A DNA stretch of 64,000 nucleotides from NCBI RefSeq assembly GCF_028737215.1, contig NZ_JAQZAM010000012.1, forward strand, positions 176,880 to 240,879. Direction: 5' to 3'. Positions 1 to 8,552 of this stretch are shown in pieces. The position numbers were made by a program, and so were the translations under genes. Source of the stretch: Actinomycetospora chibensis. GTDB lineage: Bacteria; Actinomycetota; Actinomycetes; Mycobacteriales; Pseudonocardiaceae. Numbering within the stretch: the stretch's first letter is position 1; each line of letters begins with the position of its first letter. The notes beneath the pieces are model-generated. The model was not told the origin of the DNA and did no database searches. It saw nothing but the letters and a program-made list of their open reading frames with translations.

Positions 1-2
1 CC

Positions 3-461
3 GGGGACGTCCTGGACCTCATGAGCTCGTGGGTCTCGCACCTGCGCACCCGCCCGCGGCACCTCACCGTGCTCGGGATGAACGCCGCCGAGCTCGAGGC
101 CAACCCGATGGCGGACGCGAGGGTCGTGCGGGACCTCAACGCCGACCCGGCGCTGCCCTTCGGCGACGCCGCCTTCGACACCGCGATCTGCACGGTCTCG
201 GTCGACTACCTCGTGGCGCCGGTCGGGGTGTGCGCCGAGGTCGCCCGCGTGCTGCGGCCCGGCGGGACGTTCGCGCTGACCTTCTCGAACCGCTGCTTCC
301 CCACGAAGGCGGTCCGCGGCTGGCTCGCCGCCGACGACGAGGGGCGCGCGGCGATCGTCGCGTCCTACCTGCGCGACGCCGGCGGCTTCGACGAGCCGGT
401 CGCCCAGCGCCGCCCGTCCCGTGGGGACCCGGTGATCGCGGTGCACGCCGTCCGGCGGTAG
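3..461 (+). CDS. Class I SAM-dependent methyltransferase (3' part)
   Basis: The window opens inside this gene, so only the last 152 residues are visible and the true start lies upstream. What is seen is the second half of a methyltransferase Rossmann fold: a DLNADPALPF stretch, the core strand FDTAICTVSVDYL, the VLRPGGTF turn and an FSNRCFPTKAV segment. These are typical of an actinobacterial type-11 methyltransferase subgroup whose substrate is unknown. An ATG occurs at 21, but the residues before it (GDVLDL) are part of the conserved core, so it is an internal methionine. The next gene converges on it, so nothing here suggests an operon partner. Confidence 0.8.
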   Translation, partial: GDVLDLMSSWVSHLRTRPRHLTVLGMNAAELEANPMADARVVRDLNADPALPFGDAAFDTAICTVSVDYLVAPVGVCAEVARVLRPGGTFALTFSNRCFPTKAVRGWLAADDEGRAAIVASYLRDAGGFDEPVAQRRPSRGDPVIAVHAVRR

Positions 462-570
462 AGCACGGCGAGCACCGCCCGTGCCACCGGATGCCCTCGG
501 GCGCGAGCGGAATCTCGGACGCGAGCCTCGCGAGGGGCACGTCGCGCATGATCGACGGGCGGGCGCGCCC

Positions 571-735
571 GCCGAACGTGCCCGTCGTGCGGCGTGACCC
601 ACACGGGTGCTCGCCGAGTTCGATCTCTCGAGCGTGTCGTCAGCGCGGTGGCACGTTCGGCAGGTACCACAGGCCCGCGCGCCGGCCGACCGTGTGCCCG
701 TCGCGCGAACACCGGCGACGATGTCGAGAGATCGA
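571..735. repeat. Two crossing inverted repeats in a gene-free stretch
   Basis: Bases 462-751 lie between two convergent genes and hold no convincing ORF. They contain two perfect 12-bp inverted repeats. GCCGAACGTGCC (571-582) pairs with its complement at 650-661, and TCGATCTCTCGA (620-631) pairs with 724-735. The arms cross, so a transcript could form a pseudoknot-like fold. No T-run follows either arm. The stretch may be a terminator region or the remains of a decayed element. Confidence 0.4.
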
Positions 736-751
736 GGTGGAGAGCCCCGCG

Positions 752-1558
752 TCACTCCCCCGACGCGGCGAGCCGCTCCAGGACCGCGCGGGACCCCTCG
801 TCGGCGGGGACGAACGACTCCAGCGAGAGCTCGTCGAGCGTGACGTCCCAGGCCGCGCCGAAGTGCGTGATCGTCGAGTAGAGGCGCAGCTCGCCCTCGG
901 GGTGGTCGAGGTGCAGCGGGAGCATGACGTGCGCCGCGCGGGCCGCCGGACCGCCCTGCGGGGGCGGGGGCGCGAACTCCGCGAGCTCCTCGCGCAGCGC
1001 GACGAGGCGCGGGTCGCCCGTGAGGTCGGCGAGGCGTTCCAGGCGGTGGAGCAGGTGCCCGGCCCACTCGGAGAGGTTGCGCACGTGGGGCGCGAGGCCG
1101 TCGGGACGCAGGCTCAGGCGGTAGATGTTCACCGGTGGGGCGAGCACCGCGGGGTCGAGGACGGACAGCAGGGCACCGACGGCGCGGTTGGCCATCACCA
1201 CGTCGCCGCACCGGTCGACGACGAGCGCCGGGAACGGTTCGTGGCCTGCGAGGAGGTGCTCCAGCGCCCCGCGCACCGCCTCGAGACCCCGCGCGTCGAG
1301 CCGGGACTCCGCGTAGGTCGGGGCGAAGCCTGCGGCGAGGAGCAGGGTGTTGCGCTCGCGCAACGGGACCTCCAGGTGCTCGCACAGGTCGATCAGCAGC
1401 TCCCGGCTGGCCCGGGCCCGCCCGGTCTCGACGAAGCTCAGGTGGCGGGTGGAGACGCCCACGTCGAGGGCGAGGTCCATCTGGCTGCGGCGGCGCCGGG
1501 TGCGCCAGCCGCGCAGCAGGTCGCCGGGGCCGGGGCGGGCGTCGAGCGTGCTGGTCAC
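752..1558 (-). CDS. XRE-family regulator with MmyB-like ligand-binding domain
   Basis: A 268-residue transcription regulator. Residues about 12-70 form an XRE helix-turn-helix (LRGWRTRRRRSQMDLALDVG, then TRHLSFVETGRARAS). The rest matches the MmyB-type ligand-binding domain, with the FPALVVDRCGDVVMANRA segment around residue 110. The start is the GTG at 1558; the open frame runs further upstream but without family similarity. It is divergent from the small membrane-protein gene at 1677, with 118 bp between them, so it probably controls that gene or itself. The ligand is unknown; related domains are proposed to bind fatty-acid-like molecules. Confidence 0.85.
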   Translation of the reverse strand: MTSTLDARPGPGDLLRGWRTRRRRSQMDLALDVGVSTRHLSFVETGRARASRELLIDLCEHLEVPLRERNTLLLAAGFAPTYAESRLDARGLEAVRGALEHLLAGHEPFPALVVDRCGDVVMANRAVGALLSVLDPAVLAPPVNIYRLSLRPDGLAPHVRNLSEWAGHLLHRLERLADLTGDPRLVALREELAEFAPPPPQGGPAARAAHVMLPLHLDHPEGELRLYSTITHFGAAWDVTLDELSLESFVPADEGSRAVLERLAASGE

Positions 1559-1676
1559 GAGGCCGACCGTAGGACGGCCCCCGCACCGGAGACCATGACC
1601 TGCGAGGTCATCGACGCGGCTACCGGCGCCGCCGCAGGGTTCTCCCCGACGCATCCAGCGACCGGAGGAGACACCG

Positions 1677-2063
1677 ATGACCACGACCACCGCCCTCGCC
1701 ACCCGACTCGACCTGCGCGCCGTCCTGCGCCTCGACGCCGTGGCCTCCGGCGCCCTCGGCCTCGCCGCCGCGGCCGGGGCCGGCGTGCTCGACACGCTGC
1801 TCGGCCTGCCCGCCGGCCTGCTCCTCGGCGTCGGCGTGTTCCTCGTCGTCTACGCCGCGGGGCTCGTCGCCCTGGCGGGACGGACGGTGATCCCCCGCCC
1901 GGCGACCTGGGTCGTCGTGCTCGGCAACTCCGCCTGGGTGCTCGCGAGCCTCGGCCTCGTCGTCGGCGCGTGGGACCGCCTCACGATGCTCGGCGTGGTC
2001 ATCGTGCTCGCCCAGGCAGCGGCCGTCGCGGTGTTCGCCGACCTCCAGTACGCGCGGCGGTGA
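1677..2063 (+). CDS. Small integral membrane protein, four predicted helices
   Basis: A 128-residue hydrophobic protein of unknown function. Four hydrophobic segments can be seen at about residues 20-40, 45-68, 75-95 and 100-122, with a polar N-terminus and a short charged tail (QYARR). A clear ribosome site, GGAGGAG, lies 7 bp before the ATG. It is divergent from the MmyB-type regulator, and such neighbours are often the regulator's target. Its 3' end overlaps the convergent DUF2071 gene by 65 bp, so the two mRNAs would be complementary there. Confidence 0.75.
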   Translation: MTTTTALATRLDLRAVLRLDAVASGALGLAAAAGAGVLDTLLGLPAGLLLGVGVFLVVYAAGLVALAGRTVIPRPATWVVVLGNSAWVLASLGLVVGAWDRLTMLGVVIVLAQAAAVAVFADLQYARR

Positions 2064-2808
2064 GAGCCGGAGGAGAAGGGACCGCCGGGCGCCGCCAGGG
2101 CCGCGGGAGACCGAAGCGCACGGACACCCCGGGCGAGGCGGCGACGTGGTCCGGCGGGCGCCCGGCGAGCTCCGGGAAACCCGCCCGGGCCAGCAGCGTG
2201 TCGTCGAGCTCGAGCAGCTCGGCGCGGTGCAGCGGCCAGGGCTCGTGGACGTTCGGGACGTACCAGTCGACGCCGAGGTGACGCTCGTGCAGTCCCCACC
2301 GGGCGGTGAGGAACTCCTCGAGCGGGCCGGACGCCATCGGCTCCCCCACCCGCAGCCGGACCAGGCTCGGGTGGGGTCGGCTCGTCTCGTAGACGCGGTC
2401 CGGGCCGTCCTCGATCCGCATCGTCGCCCACCGGTACGGCAGCCCGAACGCGGCGCGGGCCCCGGCGACGACCGCGAGCCGGGTGGCGTCGAGGCTGCGG
2501 AAGACGATGCCGCGCACCCCGCGGTCGTCGACGGTGTAGAGCCGCACGTTGGTCTCGGGGAAGGTCCCCAGCCACGGGATCGACGGCCCGCGCATCACCC
2601 CGGCACCCACCATCCGGAAGGGCACGAGCCCGACCCAGGTGACACCGTCGCGGACGTCGGGGCGCACCCCGGGCGGGAGCAGCGGCGCCACCTCCGCCGG
2701 GTCGACCGCCCAGTGCAGGAACGCCACGTCGCACCAGCGCTGGGTCATCATCGTCGGCCCGGTGTAGCCCGGGGCCTCGCGCATCACGGGCTCGACGGGT
2801 GGGGTCAT
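1999..2808 (-). CDS. DUF2071 family (YqjF-like) protein
   Basis: A 269-residue cytosolic protein of the DUF2071/YqjF family. Family marks are the early W-x-D-V-x-F-LHW segment (QRWCDVAFLHWAV), then LLPPGVRPDV, the TWVGLVPFRM strand, and ETNVRLYTVD followed by a GVRGIVFRSLD strand. The fold resembles acetoacetate decarboxylase, but no reaction is established. The start is taken at the ATG at 2808, which begins the family similarity. The C-terminal 25 residues are low-complexity and overlap the convergent membrane-protein gene. Confidence 0.82.
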   Translation of the reverse strand: MTPPVEPVMREAPGYTGPTMMTQRWCDVAFLHWAVDPAEVAPLLPPGVRPDVRDGVTWVGLVPFRMVGAGVMRGPSIPWLGTFPETNVRLYTVDDRGVRGIVFRSLDATRLAVVAGARAAFGLPYRWATMRIEDGPDRVYETSRPHPSLVRLRVGEPMASGPLEEFLTARWGLHERHLGVDWYVPNVHEPWPLHRAELLELDDTLLARAGFPELAGRPPDHVAASPGVSVRFGLPRPWRRPAVPSPPALTAARTGGRRTPRRPLPGRAR

Positions 2809-2906
2809 GCCCCCGTCATCCCCGGTGCGGAGGCGCGGCAACCCGGGAACATCGCCGACCACCGCGGGGGTTGCTCTCCGAGAGGAGTCGAGTCGAGGAG
2901 GTCGTC

Positions 2907-3695
2907 GTGGCGCTGACCATGTTCGGTGGGCCGCTGTCCCGCAAGGTGCCGGAGACGCGGACGTTCACCGTCGAGGGACCCGCCCACTCGCTGCTGCTCG
3001 AGCCGTTCACGCGGCGCGTGCGCGCGGAGGTGGACGGGGTGACGGTGCTCGACACGGTCCGCGGGGCGCTGCTGTTCGAGACCGGCCTGCCGCCCCAGCT
3101 CTACGTGCCCGAGGAGGATCTGCGCACCGACCTCCTGGAGGCCAGCGACACCACGACCCACTGCCCGTTCAAGGGCGACGCGACCTACCGCAGCCTGCGG
3201 GTCGGCGACCGCGTGGTCCCCGACGCGGTGTGGGCCTACCCCACCCCGATCGCCGAGTCGTCGTGGCTGGCCGGGCGCGCCGTGCTGGCCCCCGGGGCGG
3301 CCGATCGCTGGCTCGACGAGGACGACGAGGTCCTCGGGCACCTGCCCGACCCGTACCACCGCGTGAACCTGCGGAACACCAGCCGCCACGTCACCGCCGC
3401 CACCGCCGACGGCGTGGCCGTGGCCGACGCGGCCGGGGGCGTCCTGCTGGGCGAGACGGGCCTGGTCGACCGCTTCTACATCGCGCGCGACTCCCTGGCC
3501 GCCACGCTGGAGCCCAGCGAGAAGCGCACCGTGTGCCCCTACAAGGGCCGGGCCACGTACTACTCGCTGCGCCTGGAGGACGGGCGCGTGCTCACCGACG
3601 CGGCGTGGTCCTACGAGGCGCCCACCGACGAGTCGCGGGCGATCAAGGACCTCGTGAGCCTCGCGCACGACGACCTGGTGGTCACGGCGAGCTGA
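2907..3695 (+). CDS. DUF427 tandem-domain protein
   Basis: A 262-residue protein built from two DUF427 domains, at about residues 25-125 and 155-250. Each copy contains the family signature: a C-P-F/Y-K-G motif (THCPFKGDATY, TVCPYKGRATYYS) followed by a W-x-Y-P/E strand. DUF427 proteins are common in actinobacteria and have no defined reaction; the repeated Cys-Lys-Gly site suggests a small-ligand pocket. The start is the GTG at 2907, behind a GAGGAG site. The gene ends 14 bp inside the convergent DinB-like gene. Confidence 0.88.
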   Translation: MALTMFGGPLSRKVPETRTFTVEGPAHSLLLEPFTRRVRAEVDGVTVLDTVRGALLFETGLPPQLYVPEEDLRTDLLEASDTTTHCPFKGDATYRSLRVGDRVVPDAVWAYPTPIAESSWLAGRAVLAPGAADRWLDEDDEVLGHLPDPYHRVNLRNTSRHVTAATADGVAVADAAGGVLLGETGLVDRFYIARDSLAATLEPSEKRTVCPYKGRATYYSLRLEDGRVLTDAAWSYEAPTDESRAIKDLVSLAHDDLVVTAS

Positions 3696-4260
3696 GCTCC
3701 CCCGGCTCGGCCTCCTGCGCGGCGTCGCGCAGCACCTGCGCCTGCCCCGCGTAGCGCGCGGTCTCGGTGATCAGGTGCAGCAGGATCCAGCGGAGCTCGA
3801 TGTGTCCGCGCCGGTCGTCACGCACGGCGTCGTCGAGGGACTCGGAGCCGGCCAGCGCGTCACGGCCGCGCTCGCACACCTCGAGGTAGGAGCCGACGAC
3901 GTCCTCGGGCTGCTCCACGTCGGCGAAGCGGAAGCCCGGGTCGGGGTCGTCGACGTAGCTCGGCGCGTGCGCCGTCGGGTTGCCGCGCTCCCCCCATCGC
4001 TCGACGAGCCACGTGCGCTCGAGCTCGGTGAGGTGCTTGACGATCCCCAGCAGGCTCGAGCCCCGCTCGGCGGGGATGCGCCTGCGCAGCGACATCTCGT
4101 CCAGCCCGTCGAGGGCCAGGACGACCAGCGCCCGGAAGTAGTCGAGCCATCCCTCCAGCGCTTCGCGCTCGTCGGCCACCTCCGGTGGCGTGGGTCGGCG
4201 TTGCAGGGGTGCCTGGAACCGCACCGGCTCTCCCGGGGTCGCATCGTTCACACCTGACAC
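3682..4260 (-). CDS. DinB superfamily (DUF664) protein
   Basis: A 192-residue four-helix-bundle protein of the DinB/DUF664 family. The metal-site helices are recognisable: LLGIVKHLTELERTW near residue 72, and LHLITETARYAGQAQ near residue 162, where HLITETARYAG corresponds to the usual HxIEETARHAGH pattern. The second histidine of that pattern is replaced, so metal binding may be weakened. Relatives include thiol transferases and mycothiol-dependent enzymes, but no substrate can be assigned here. The GTG at 4260 is chosen; an alternative GTG lies at 4251. Confidence 0.82.
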   Translation of the reverse strand: MSGVNDATPGEPVRFQAPLQRRPTPPEVADEREALEGWLDYFRALVVLALDGLDEMSLRRRIPAERGSSLLGIVKHLTELERTWLVERWGERGNPTAHAPSYVDDPDPGFRFADVEQPEDVVGSYLEVCERGRDALAGSESLDDAVRDDRRGHIELRWILLHLITETARYAGQAQVLRDAAQEAEPGELSSP

Positions 4261-4310
4261 ACCCTCTGTCGTCAGCCGAGTGCAGATCGTTACACCCCGA
4301 GACTCCTCGA

Positions 4311-4778
4311 CTACTCCTCGACCAGACGCTCCAGCGCCGGCAGCGCGGCCTCGAGGGCCGCGCGCTGCTGGGCGTCGAGCCGGTCGAGACGCTGCGCCAG
4401 CGAGGCCGTCCGCTCCGTGCGGATGTGCCGGATGGCCTGGTGCCCCTGATCGGAGAGGTGGATCAGGGCCGACCGCGCGTCCTGGGGGTCCGGCGTCCGG
4501 ATGAGCAGGCCGGCCTCGTCGAGCGCCGCCAGCACCCGGCTCATGGTCGGCGGGGTGACCGCCTCCCGCCGCGCCAGCTCGGAGAGCCGCAGCGGCGCGG
4601 CGTCCTCCAGCGTCGCGAGCACCGACGTCTGCAGCGGCGGCAGGGCCGCGTTCGAGTCGACGCGGATGCGGCGGTTGAGACGTCCGACGGCCAGCCGCAG
4701 GCGCGAAGGGAGGTCAGGGTCGGACGAACCGGACCAACCGGTCGTGTCGTCCTGCGTCCCGGTCGCGGAAGTGGACAT
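4311..4778 (-). CDS. MarR-family transcription regulator
   Basis: A 155-residue MarR-type winged-helix regulator. The DNA-binding part is visible at residues about 50-110: LSELARREAVTPPTMSRVLA is the recognition helix region, followed by the wing motif DPQDARSALIHLSDQG. Flanking helices form the dimer interface. It lies between the DinB-like and pantothenate-kinase genes on the same strand with gaps of 50-85 bp, so it may be transcribed alone. No operator palindrome is evident upstream, and the effector is unknown. Confidence 0.88.
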   Translation of the reverse strand: MSTSATGTQDDTTGWSGSSDPDLPSRLRLAVGRLNRRIRVDSNAALPPLQTSVLATLEDAAPLRLSELARREAVTPPTMSRVLAALDEAGLLIRTPDPQDARSALIHLSDQGHQAIRHIRTERTASLAQRLDRLDAQQRAALEAALPALERLVEE

Positions 4779-4861
4779 ACCTCATCGTCCCATCCCCGCG
4801 CCCGGGACGGGCGAAGTGTTGCCGTCCGTCACGGCCGTGTCACCCCGATGGGCCACCCGGG

Positions 4862-5794
4862 TCACAGCTTTCGGAGCCGGATGCGCCGCACGGTGTGGTC
4901 GCCACCCTTGGTGAGGACGAGGTCCGCGCGGGAGCGGGTGGGGGCGATGTTCTCGCGCAGGTTCGGCCCGTTGATCTCGTCCCACAGGGTCGCCGCCTGC
5001 GCCCGGGCCGCGGTCTCGTCCATCTCGGCGTAGCGCCGGAAGTACGACGCGGGGTCGCGGAACGCCGTCTCCCGCAGGGCCAGGAAGCGCTCGACGTACC
5101 ACCGGCGCACGTCGGTGGGGTGCGCGTCCACGTAGATGGAGAAGTCGATGAGGTCCGACACCGCGAGCGCGCTCGCCCGCTCGCCGGTCTGCGGGGCCGG
5201 CTGCAGCACGTTGAGGCCCTCGAGGACGAGGATGTCGGGGCGCGCGACGACCCGGTGCTCGTCGAGGACGTCGTAGGTCAGGTGCGAGTACGTCGGCACG
5301 GGCACCTCGGGCTTGCCCGCCTTGATGTCGGAGACGAACCGCAGGAGCGCGCGCCGGTCGTAGGACTCCGGGAAGCCCTTGCGCCGCATCAGCCCGCGCC
5401 GTTCCAGCTCGGCGTTGGACAGCAGGAAGCCGTCGGTGGTCACCAGCGCGACGTTCGGGTGGTCCTCCCAGCGCGCGAGAAGCAGCCGCAACAGCCGGGC
5501 CGTCGTCGACTTGCCGACCGAGACCGACCCCGCGATCCCGATCACGAACGGGGTCGCCTGCTCGTCCTGGCGCAGGAACTGCCGGTAGGCGTCGAGCAGG
5601 CCCGTCGTGGCCCGGACGTGCAGGTCGAGCAGGCGCGAGACGGGCAGATAGACCTCGCGCACGTCGTCGAGGTCGACGGGGTCGCCCAGGGAGCGCAGCT
5701 CCTCGAGCTCCTCGGCGGTGAGCGGCACGGCGCTGGTGTCGCTCAGCTGCGACCAGGAGTCCCGGTCGAAGTCGACGAACGGGCTCCCGCTCAC
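4862..5794 (-). CDS. coaA: Type I pantothenate kinase
   Basis: This enzyme phosphorylates pantothenate with ATP in the first committed step of coenzyme A synthesis. The 310-residue protein shows the prokaryotic type I signatures: a Walker A site [12 protein letters not shown] near residue 90, LVTTDGFL, the [13 protein letters not shown] substrate loop, the YSHLTYD motif and a closing [12 protein letters not shown] tail. The GTG at 5794 is preferred because it gives the usual length (about 310) and an N-terminus like mycobacterial CoaA (SPFVDFDR); in-frame ATGs at 5836 and 5866 would add non-conserved Arg-rich residues. The neighbours are unrelated. Confidence 0.95.
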   Translation of the reverse strand: MSGSPFVDFDRDSWSQLSDTSAVPLTAEELEELRSLGDPVDLDDVREVYLPVSRLLDLHVRATTGLLDAYRQFLRQDEQATPFVIGIAGSVSVGKSTTARLLRLLLARWEDHPNVALVTTDGFLLSNAELERRGLMRRKGFPESYDRRALLRFVSDIKAGKPEVPVPTYSHLTYDVLDEHRVVARPDILVLEGLNVLQPAPQTGERASALAVSDLIDFSIYVDAHPTDVRRWYVERFLALRETAFRDPASYFRRYAEMDETAARAQAATLWDEINGPNLRENIAPTRSRADLVLTKGGDHTVRRIRLRKL

Positions 5795-5893
5795 GTCACG
5801 TTCCCCGCTCCGGGCTCGCCGCACATGGCGCGCCATTGTTCTCGCCCGCGCCCCGTGCCGCGCCACCGCCTGCGGCGCAGGTCACCGTCCGGA

Positions 5894-6646
5894 TCAGGAG
5901 CGCATCTGCGCGGTCGAGGTCAGCGCGTACTCCACGACGCACACCTCGGGCGGCAGGCCGAGCACGTGGACCACCGCCGCGGCCACGTGCTCGGGCGTCA
6001 GGCCCTGGGCGTGCATGCGCTCGCGGAACGCGGCGACGTCCTCGCGCCCGGCCCCGTCGTCCGCCACGAGGTCGCCCGCCATGAGGTCGGTGGCCACGAA
6101 GCCCGGGGCGACGGTGGTGACGCGCACGCCCCGTGCTCCCGCCTCGCGGCGCAGCGTCTCGTCGACGGCGTGTGCGGCGTGCTTGCTCGCCGCGTAGACC
6201 CCGCCGGCGGCCGAGGGCACGCGCCGCCCGGACATCGAGGAGATCGTCACCCAGCTCGCGCCCTCACCGAGGTGGGGCAGCGCCGCCCGCGCGGTGGCGA
6301 GCAGGCCGTGCACGTTGACGTCGAAGACCTCGCGCCAGCGCTCCGGGTCGGTCGCCCCGATCGCCCCGAGGTGCATGGTCCCGGCCGCGGCGACCACGCC
6401 GTCGAGGCCGCCGAGGTCCGCGGCCAGGCGGTCCACGGCGTCGGTCAGCGCCGCGGCGTCGGTGACGTCCGCGACACCGACCGCCGCGGCCTCCCCGAGC
6501 TCGTCGGCGAGCCCCGCAAGGCGCTCGGCCCGCCGCGCCACCAGCCCGACCCGCGCACCGGCGGCGACGGCGGCGCGCGCCGCGGCCTCGCCGATGCCCG
6601 AGGACGCGCCCGTCACCACGACCCGCCGACCGTCCAGGGAAGCCAC
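5894..6646 (-). CDS. Short-chain dehydrogenase/reductase
   Basis: A 250-residue classical SDR. It has the cofactor motif TGASSGIG at residues 11-18, an NAG-type strand (VVAAAGTMHLG), catalytic serine in ISSMSGRR, and the YAASKHA active-site Tyr-Lys. The C-terminal VAPGFVATDL segment is normal for the family. The substrate cannot be read from sequence. The GTG at 6646 is chosen; a TACGGT box ends 6 nt before it, which suggests a leaderless message. The gene is divergent from the PPOX oxidoreductase. Confidence 0.88.
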   Translation of the reverse strand: MASLDGRRVVVTGASSGIGEAAARAAVAAGARVGLVARRAERLAGLADELGEAAAVGVADVTDAAALTDAVDRLAADLGGLDGVVAAAGTMHLGAIGATDPERWREVFDVNVHGLLATARAALPHLGEGASWVTISSMSGRRVPSAAGGVYAASKHAAHAVDETLRREAGARGVRVTTVAPGFVATDLMAGDLVADDGAGREDVAAFRERMHAQGLTPEHVAAAVVHVLGLPPEVCVVEYALTSTAQMRS

Positions 6647-6652
6647 GGGATC

Positions 6653-6658
6653 ACCGTA
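6653..6658 (-). promoter_or_regulatory. -10 box of leaderless SDR gene
   Basis: On the minus strand TACGGT ends 6 nt before the GTG at 6646. With a transcription start 6-7 nt after the box, the message would begin at the start codon. No ribosome site is present. Confidence 0.5.
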
Positions 6659-6700
6659 GGCCGGGACGCCCACGACGTCGGTGCGGGCTGGGCACGCGGC

Positions 6701-6706
6701 TACGCT
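6701..6706 (+). promoter_or_regulatory. -10 box of leaderless PPOX gene
   Basis: TACGCT is followed by 7 nt and then the GTG at 6714. There is no Shine-Dalgarno-like sequence, so a leaderless message is likely. Confidence 0.5.
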
Positions 6707-6713
6707 CGTCGGT

Positions 6714-7178
6714 GTGGTGAACGTGGCGACGAACGACCGGGTGGGGCGCGAGGAGCTCGACGCGTTCCTGCGCACCCGACACAAGGCGATCGTGGTGACG
6801 CGTCGCTCCGACGGCGGTGACCAGACCTCCCCGGTGACGCTGGGCATCGACGCGGAGGGCCGCCTGCTCGTGTCGACCTACCCCGAGCGGGCGAAGGTGA
6901 CCAACGTGCGCCGCGACCCCCGGGTGGCGATGTGCGTGCTCTCCGACGACTTCGACGGCCCCTGGGTGCACGTCGAGGGCACCGCCGAGGTGCTCGACCT
7001 GCCCGACGCGCTCGAGCCGCTCGTCGAGTACTTCCGCTCGATCTCGGGTGAGCACTCCGACTGGGACTCCTACCGCGAGGCGATGGCCCGCCAGGGCAAG
7101 AGCGTGATCCGGTTGACGGTGCAGCGGTGGGGCCCCATCGCCACGGGCGGGTTCCCCGCCCGGTTGGCCGGAAGCTGA
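6714..7178 (+). CDS. PPOX-class F420-dependent oxidoreductase
   Basis: A 154-residue split-barrel flavin/deazaflavin-binding protein of the pyridoxamine-oxidase-like superfamily, closest in pattern to the Rv1155-type F420 group. Diagnostic parts are the SPVTLGIDAEGRLLVST strands, the YPERAKVTNVRRDPRVAM helix that binds cofactor phosphate, and WVHVEGTAEVL. The substrate is unknown. Start: GTG at 6714, or the adjacent GTG at 6717. The CNNM gene pair begins 18 bp downstream and may be co-transcribed. Confidence 0.85.
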   Translation: MVNVATNDRVGREELDAFLRTRHKAIVVTRRSDGGDQTSPVTLGIDAEGRLLVSTYPERAKVTNVRRDPRVAMCVLSDDFDGPWVHVEGTAEVLDLPDALEPLVEYFRSISGEHSDWDSYREAMARQGKSVIRLTVQRWGPIATGGFPARLAGS

Positions 7179-7196
7179 CGGGGGACCCGGTACTCC

Positions 7197-8552
7197 GTGG
7201 ACGTCCTCCTGTCGGTGCTCGGACTCGTCGGGTTCGTCGCCGTCACCTTCGGCACCGCGATCTTCGTGGCCGCCGAGTTCTCCCTGACCAGCCTCGAGCG
7301 CAGCCAGATCGACAATCATGTCGACGAGGTCGGCGACCGGCGCTCGAAGATCGTGCAGCGCGCGCACCGCAACCTGTCGTTCGAGCTCTCCGGGGCCCAG
7401 CTCGGGATCACCATCACCACGCTGATCACCGGCTACCTCTCCGAGCCCGCGATCGCGACCCTGATCTCCCCGCTGCTCGAGGACCTCGGCCTGCCGCCCG
7501 GTGCCGCGGGCGGGACGGCCTCGGTGATCGCGCTCGTCTTCGCGACCGCGCTGTCGATGGTGTTCGGCGAGCTGGTGCCCAAGAACCTCGCCATCGCCCG
7601 CCCGATGGGCACCGCGCGGATGGTGGCCGGCCTCCAGTCCGGGTTCTCGCGGGTGCTGTCGTTCTTCATCACCGGGCTCAACGGCTCGGCCAACTGGATC
7701 GTGCGGCGCCTCGGCGTCGAGCCCGCCGAGGAGCTGCGCTCGGCGCGCTCGCCCCAGGAGCTCGGCTCGCTCCTCACCACCAGTGCCCAGCAGGGCACGA
7801 TCGACGAGGGCACGGCCGAGGTCATGGCCCGCTCCCTGCGGGTGGGTGAGCGTCGCGCCGACGAGCTGATGACCCCGCGGGTGCGGGTCGAGTCGCTGTC
7901 CCAGGACGCGACGGTCGACGACATGCTCGCGGCCACGGTGCGCACCGGCTTCTCGCGCTTCCCCGTCGTCGACCGCGACCTCGACGACATCCGCGGCGTC
8001 GTCCACGTCAAGCAGGCGTTCTCCGAGCCCCGCAACCGGCGCGCGACCACCAAGCTGCGTAACCTCATGCGCACCGCCACCACCGTCCCCGACTCCCTGG
8101 ACGGCGACGAGCTGCTCGACCGTCTGCGCGGGGCCGGGCTCCAGATGGCACTGGTGGTCGACGAGTACGGGGGCACCGCGGGCATCGTCACGCTCGAGGA
8201 CCTCGTCGAGGAGATCGTCGGCGACGTCCGCGACGAGCACGACCGCGGCGAGGCGGCCCGGGTGCGCGACGAGGGCGAGGACAGCTGGATCGTCTCCGGG
8301 ATGCTGCGCTCCGACGAGATGGCCGAGGTCGTCGGCTGGTCGTTCCCGGAGAGCGAGGTCTACGAGACGCTCGCGGGCTACATCACCGCGGAGCTCCAGC
8401 GGCTGGCCCACGTCGGCGACGCGGTCACGCTCGACGACTGGCAGCTAATCGTCACGCGCGTCGACGGACGACGTATCGCCGAGGTCCGCGTGGTGCGACC
8501 ACCCAAGGTGCCCGCCGCGGTCGCCGTGAGCGGCGAGGAGGCCTCCCCGTGA
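7197..8552 (+). CDS. CNNM/CorC-type membrane protein (hemolysin C family)
   Basis: A 451-residue inner-membrane protein with the full domain set. The DUF21/CNNM transmembrane domain spans residues about 1-190 (AAEFSLTSLERSQ, GAQLGITITTLITGYLSEPA, MVFGELVPKNLAIARP). A CBS pair follows at about 210-335 (FSRFPVVDRDLDDIRGVVHV, DEYGGTAGIVTLEDLVEEI), then a C-terminal CorC_HlyC domain at about 350-440. Relatives take part in magnesium or cobalt homeostasis. The start GTG at 7197 places the first helix at the N-terminus. It overlaps its shorter paralogue downstream by 4 bp (GTGA), so the two are translationally coupled. Confidence 0.9.
   Translation: MDVLLSVLGLVGFVAVTFGTAIFVAAEFSLTSLERSQIDNHVDEVGDRRSKIVQRAHRNLSFELSGAQLGITITTLITGYLSEPAIATLISPLLEDLGLPPGAAGGTASVIALVFATALSMVFGELVPKNLAIARPMGTARMVAGLQSGFSRVLSFFITGLNGSANWIVRRLGVEPAEELRSARSPQELGSLLTTSAQQGTIDEGTAEVMARSLRVGERRADELMTPRVRVESLSQDATVDDMLAATVRTGFSRFPVVDRDLDDIRGVVHVKQAFSEPRNRRATTKLRNLMRTATTVPDSLDGDELLDRLRGAGLQMALVVDEYGGTAGIVTLEDLVEEIVGDVRDEHDRGEAARVRDEGEDSWIVSGMLRSDEMAEVVGWSFPESEVYETLAGYITAELQRLAHVGDAVTLDDWQLIVTRVDGRRIAEVRVVRPPKVPAAVAVSGEEASP

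Noticed and set aside
21..461. Methyltransferase starting at the ATG at 21
   Set aside because: Conserved residues precede it in frame up to the window edge; the gene is partial.
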